A stretch of 9,625 bases of DNA from a bacterium (GTDB taxonomy: Bacteria; Sumerlaeota; Sumerlaeia; UBA8349), in assembly GCA_013203855.1 (NCBI GenBank), contig JABMPG010000665.1, positions 1 to 9,625 on the forward strand. The letters run 5' to 3'. Position 1 is the first letter of the stretch. The number at the start of each line of letters is the position of its first letter. The position numbers and the translations under genes are program-made. This document shows, piece by piece, positions 6,876 through 9,625 of the stretch. A model generated the notes under the pieces. That model was not told the DNA's origin. It made no database searches and saw only the letters and a program-made list of their open reading frames with translations.

Positions 6876-8137
6876 ATGAGAGAACAGGCGGTTGAGACGA
6901 TTCGGGTGGGCTTGGCTCTGCGCGACGCCATTCTGGCGGCCGAGTGCTGGGAAGACGTCGAACCGGGCCTTCGAAAGCGCGGCGCGGATCTCGACATCGT
7001 CCGCCGACGCCTCGCCCCGCTCATCGGGTTCGATCCCCACAACCACACCGTCTACTCCGACGCCCTGTTCACCTATCGCCAACTCGTCTGGTGGGTGAAG
7101 GCTGTCGGGCTCGAAGCCATCGGCGTCACCGATCACGACAACATCCACCCCGACATCGCCGGCGGAATCGACGAGGCGGCGCGGCTCGGGGTACAACTCG
7201 TCCCCGGCCTTGAGTTCACGATCCACCGCCTGGGAGGCCAGGCCTGGAAGGGCCTCGAGGTTGGCCTCCACTTCTTCCCCTCGGACCGTTTTGCCGAGTT
7301 TGTCCGGTCGGAGGAAGGCCGGCAGTTTTGCCGCCGTTTTGAAGTTGCCAATCGCCTCAAGAGCGAGCAGGGCTGGGGCGCGATGGAAGCCGTCAACGCG
7401 CGCCTTCTGATCCCGAACGGCCTGCCTCCCGTCTCGCGGGACGAACTCTGGGAGGCCTCGGGCCGTGTTGACCCGGTCTGCCCCAGCATGTTAACCGTCC
7501 TAACCCTCTCCCGCATGTTCGAAACAAACCGGCAGGACCTTCTCGAACGTTTCCCTGACACGCGCGCCATCTACACCCACATGCACCGCGAAGGTCTCGT
7601 GCCGCCCCTCAACGCGCCGCCCCAGACCCTTGACGACGTCGCGGCCATTCGCGAGGCGGTCCGGCCCCACGGAATTCGCTCGACTCTCACCCTGAATCAT
7701 CCCGAGGAATGGCTGAGCAAGTGCGGGCTGACCCTCGAAGACGGTTCTGCGGACGTGCCCGCCATCCGCCGCCTCATCGCGCTTATGGTCCTCCACGAGC
7801 CCCGGCGCTGTCCCGTATCTTTCATCGAACTCTATTCCTCGCGAAACACGCCGGAAACGCGGGAACTGTTCACGGGCCCTTCGGGGAGTTCGAGAACTTC
7901 CGGAAAGCCTATCTTCCGAACGTGCCGCCCCTGCACCCCATCGCCTCGTCCGACTCCCACCGCGTCTCGGGCTTTCTGCACGAGAACGGCCAGGTCCAGG
8001 GCTGGGTAGACGGCGAGGATTTCGTCTTCGGCATGGGCCAAATCAGCGCGCGGACCCCCGCCGGAAACCTGCAAATCCCCGACGACTATCCCACCGCCAC
8101 CGAAATCCTGTACCTCATGGAAACCGTCGCCGTCTGA
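6876..8137 (+). CDS. PHP-domain metal-dependent phosphoesterase-like protein, interrupted by a -1 frameshift
   Basis: Translation from the ATG at 6876 (GAGAGAGAG at 6857-6865) shows PHP motifs: DPHNH (His55, His57), VTDHDN (His87), PGLEF (Glu113), LNHPEEW (His275) and FIELYSS (Glu318). The frame stays convincing to about TGP (333-335), then becomes Ser/Arg/Pro-rich noise and stops at 8009. The frame one base back, from 7880, continues sensibly: FGEFENFRKAY, then IASSDSHRVSG carrying the final PHP Asp/His pair, ending at 8137. Joined, the product would have 420 aa. The domain's metal site needs both parts, so this is either one gene with a single-base loss (or sequencing error), or a gene read by -1 slippage at 7874-7880. 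PHP proteins hydrolyse phosphoesters with a di- or trinuclear metal centre in the cytoplasm; the substrate here is unknown. The next PHP gene starts 13 bases after this one ends. Confidence 0.8.
7874..7880 (+). other. Frame junction on GGGCCCT, a heptamer in -1 slippage register
   Basis: In the upstream frame the codons are ACG GGC CCT TCG. The bases G GGC CCT fit the X XXY YYZ pattern in phase, and a one-base backward slip gives GGG CCC TTC GGG GAG, the frame that restores the PHP C-terminus. No strong Shine-Dalgarno-like stimulator upstream or stable hairpin downstream is evident (only AGTTC-GA-GAACT, whose loop is too short). C-rich slip sites are usually inefficient in bacteria. Loss of one G or C from this run explains the data equally well or better. 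Confidence 0.5.
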
Positions 8138-8150
8138 AAGCGAGTCCCCA

Positions 8151-8750
8151 ATGAAAACCAACCGCGTGAAGCACACGGCCCCCGTGCCGCAGGACCTACA
8201 CATCCACACCGTTTTCTCCAGAGGCGATTCGGCGGTCGCCCCAGAGCAGACCCTCGACCTGATCGCGACATTCGGCCATGCCCGCGTCACCGGTATCAGT
8301 GACCATCTCGACTGCATGACCGACGACGAACTGGCCCTGTACATGAAGACAGTGCGCGGTCATGGCTTCCGGCTCGGCGTAGAGATCTGCAATTCCGGCT
8401 GGGTCGCCGCCGCCGCCGCGCTCCCCATGGATTACTATGTCTATCACTGCCGCGACCACAGCGCGGAATACGCCGGAGCCGAGAAACTTCTCGAAACGGG
8501 TCGTCCCGTCATCATTGCCCATCCCTTTTTCATGGAAACCGATCTCCGGCGTGTTCCGCCCGCCTGCCTGATCGAGGTGAATAACCGCTATATCTGGCGA
8601 AACGACTGGAAGAGCCTGCTCAGCCCATGGGTGGGAAGTTGCAGGTTTGTCCTCAGCTCCGACGCCCACCAACCGAACTGGCTCAACCAGTTCATCGCCC
8701 GGCACGTGGCGGCGGAGCTGAAAATCGAGGAAACGCTATTGTTCGAGTAA
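8151..8750 (+). CDS. Compact PHP-domain protein (putative metal-dependent phosphoesterase)
   Basis: The product has 199 aa and a complete short PHP set: DLHIHTVFS (His17, His19), GISDHLD (His52), LGVEICN (Glu78), CRDH (His103), IIAHPF (His124), LIEVNN (Glu142) and LSSDAHQ (Asp171, His173). These positions match the metal-binding residues of histidinol-phosphatase-like and TrpH-like PHP phosphoesterases, so a cytoplasmic phosphoesterase is likely; the substrate cannot be assigned. There is no signal peptide. The start at 8151 has only a weak purine stretch upstream (GAAAGCGAG). It lies 13 bases after the stop of the preceding PHP gene, so the two are probably one transcript, with translation possibly coupled. 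It is much shorter than its neighbour and not an obvious recent duplicate. It is not part of a his operon here, so calling it a histidinol phosphatase would be unsupported. Confidence 0.85.
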   Translation: MKTNRVKHTAPVPQDLHIHTVFSRGDSAVAPEQTLDLIATFGHARVTGISDHLDCMTDDELALYMKTVRGHGFRLGVEICNSGWVAAAAALPMDYYVYHCRDHSAEYAGAEKLLETGRPVIIAHPFFMETDLRRVPPACLIEVNNRYIWRNDWKSLLSPWVGSCRFVLSSDAHQPNWLNQFIARHVAAELKIEETLLFE

Positions 8751-8754
8751 GGTA

Positions 8755-8775
8755 GAAGCCCCTAGCCAGTAGTCG
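8755..8775. repeat. Three-copy heptamer tract of the same family as the array at 6736
   Basis: The bases read gaagccc, ctagcca, gtagtcg in seven-base steps, fitting the GNAGYCR consensus. TAGCCAGTAGTC (8763-8774) differs at one base from TAGCCGGTAGTC (6758-6769). The tract sits five bases after the stop of the second PHP gene, in the 71-base spacer before the transporter. Confidence 0.5.
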
Positions 8776-8821
8776 AAAACGAGATTCCCGAGCTAGCGCC
8801 ACCTTGACTGAAACCTATCCT

Positions 8822-9625
8822 ATGACAACGAGTGACCAGCCCCTCCCCCTTCTCCGCGGCCGCTGGTCCTCTCCGGGCGGCTACCGATCCGTCCTCAAAC
8901 TGGCCATTCCGCTGGTCCTGAGCACGAGTTCATGGAGCATCCAGCACTTCGCGGACCGGATGTTCCTGTCTCACTACTCGACCGACTCCCTCGCGGCGGC
9001 CATGCCCGCGGGGATGCTCTCCTTCTCAATCATCGCCTTTTTCATCGGCACCGCCTCCTATGCGACGACGTTCGTGGCCCAATACTACGGCGCCGGACGC
9101 CATGATCGGATCGGCCCGACGGTGTGGCAGGCAATTTACTTCTCGGTGGCTTGCGGGCTGATCCTGCCCGTCTTCCTGCCTGCCTTCCGGATGATCTTCA
9201 GCATCACGAGGCACGCCCCGGAACTGACGGTACTCGAGGTCGCCTATTTCGACATTCTGATGTGGGGAGCGCTCTTTCCGATCTACTCCAGCGCCCTGTC
9301 GAGTTTCTTCATGGGACTGGGACGCAACTGGCCCGTCATGGCCGTCAACGTGGTTATGACCATCGTCAACCTTCTTCTGGACTACGCCCTCATCTTCGGG
9401 AACTGGGGCTTTCCCGAGATGGGCATCCGCGGCGCCGCTCTCGCCACGGTTCTCGCCGCCGCCTTCGGAGCGATCGCCTTCACCGTTCTGGTCTTCACCG
9501 GCCGGGACGCGCGCGAGTTCAAGACCTTCCCGAGGCGCGGCTTCGATCGGGAAATTTTCCGCCGCCGTCTACGCTACGGCACGCCCAGCGGACTCCAGTT
9601 CTTTCTCGATGTCTCCGCTTTCACG
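8822..9625 (+). CDS. MATE-family multidrug/Na+ antiporter, 5' part (runs off the right edge)
   Basis: From the ATG at 8822 there are 268 codons with no stop before the window ends; MATE proteins are usually about 440-480 aa, so a little over half is present. Hydrophobic helices are visible at about 24-45, 62-85, 104-125, 143-165, 172-196 and 203-226, matching the first six of twelve. MATE signatures include an N-terminal IPLVLSTSSWSIQHFADRMF, AQYYGAGR (86-93), NLLLDYALIFGNWGFPEMGI (183-202) and GAALAT (204-209). A cytoplasmic basic loop (227-252) precedes the start of the second half (RYGTPSGLQFF). It would export drugs or metabolites in exchange for Na+ or H+ across the inner membrane; the substrate is unknown. 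The start has no strong Shine-Dalgarno sequence, but the peptide from there begins as MATE proteins usually do. Confidence 0.9.
   Translation, partial: MTTSDQPLPLLRGRWSSPGGYRSVLKLAIPLVLSTSSWSIQHFADRMFLSHYSTDSLAAAMPAGMLSFSIIAFFIGTASYATTFVAQYYGAGRHDRIGPTVWQAIYFSVACGLILPVFLPAFRMIFSITRHAPELTVLEVAYFDILMWGALFPIYSSALSSFFMGLGRNWPVMAVNVVMTIVNLLLDYALIFGNWGFPEMGIRGAALATVLAAAFGAIAFTVLVFTGRDAREFKTFPRRGFDREIFRRRLRYGTPSGLQFFLDVSAFT

Noticed and set aside
6740..7048. 102-codon minus-strand frame ending in DYRLPIPDF
   Set aside because: The peptide is the reverse-frame translation of the heptamer repeats plus the antisense of the PHP gene, a typical spurious call.
8196..8705. 169-codon minus-strand frame across the compact PHP gene
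   Set aside because: It is antisense to a gene with a complete PHP metal-binding set and shows no domain of its own.

Overview
The window is a GC-rich (roughly 60%) bacterial chromosomal segment. It carries one housekeeping gene, a full-length purL, set among poorly characterised genes. The purL is the large single-polypeptide type, with synthetase and glutaminase domains fused. The exported esterase-like protein and the heptamer-type intergenic repeats fit a Gram-negative environmental bacterium, possibly PVC- or Hydrogenedentes-like. No marker here fixes the taxon, so that placement is a guess.

Layout. At 1-117 (minus) is the start of a small membrane protein that runs off the left edge. 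A 280-base divergent spacer follows, with a perfect 6-bp dyad that could be an operator. At 398-1951 (plus) is a secreted protein of the sialate O-acetylesterase/SGNH superfamily in which the usual catalytic serine position is alanine. It converges on purL (2075-5947, minus). A sigma70-like promoter for purL lies at 6049-6077. It abuts a decayed 3' fragment of an IS630-family transposase (6074-6307, minus), and the fragment's stop codon lies inside the promoter's -35 box.

To the right everything reads on the plus strand: a 98-aa CxxC and coiled-coil protein (6434-6730), a spacer filled with about 11 degenerate tandem heptamers, two PHP-domain phosphoesterase-like genes in tandem (6876-8137 and 8151-8750), a spacer with three more copies of the same heptamer, and a MATE-family transporter cut by the right edge (8822-9625). 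The first PHP gene is broken by a -1 frameshift. The junction falls on a heptamer (GGGCCCT) in the register expected for -1 slippage, and the last PHP metal-binding motif is encoded only in the shifted frame.

How they work together. PurL catalyses the fourth step of de novo IMP synthesis and appears to be a single-gene unit. The two PHP genes, 13 bases apart, are probably co-transcribed and may act on related phosphoesters, but their substrate cannot be read from sequence. No defence system, CRISPR array, rRNA or tRNA was recognised.
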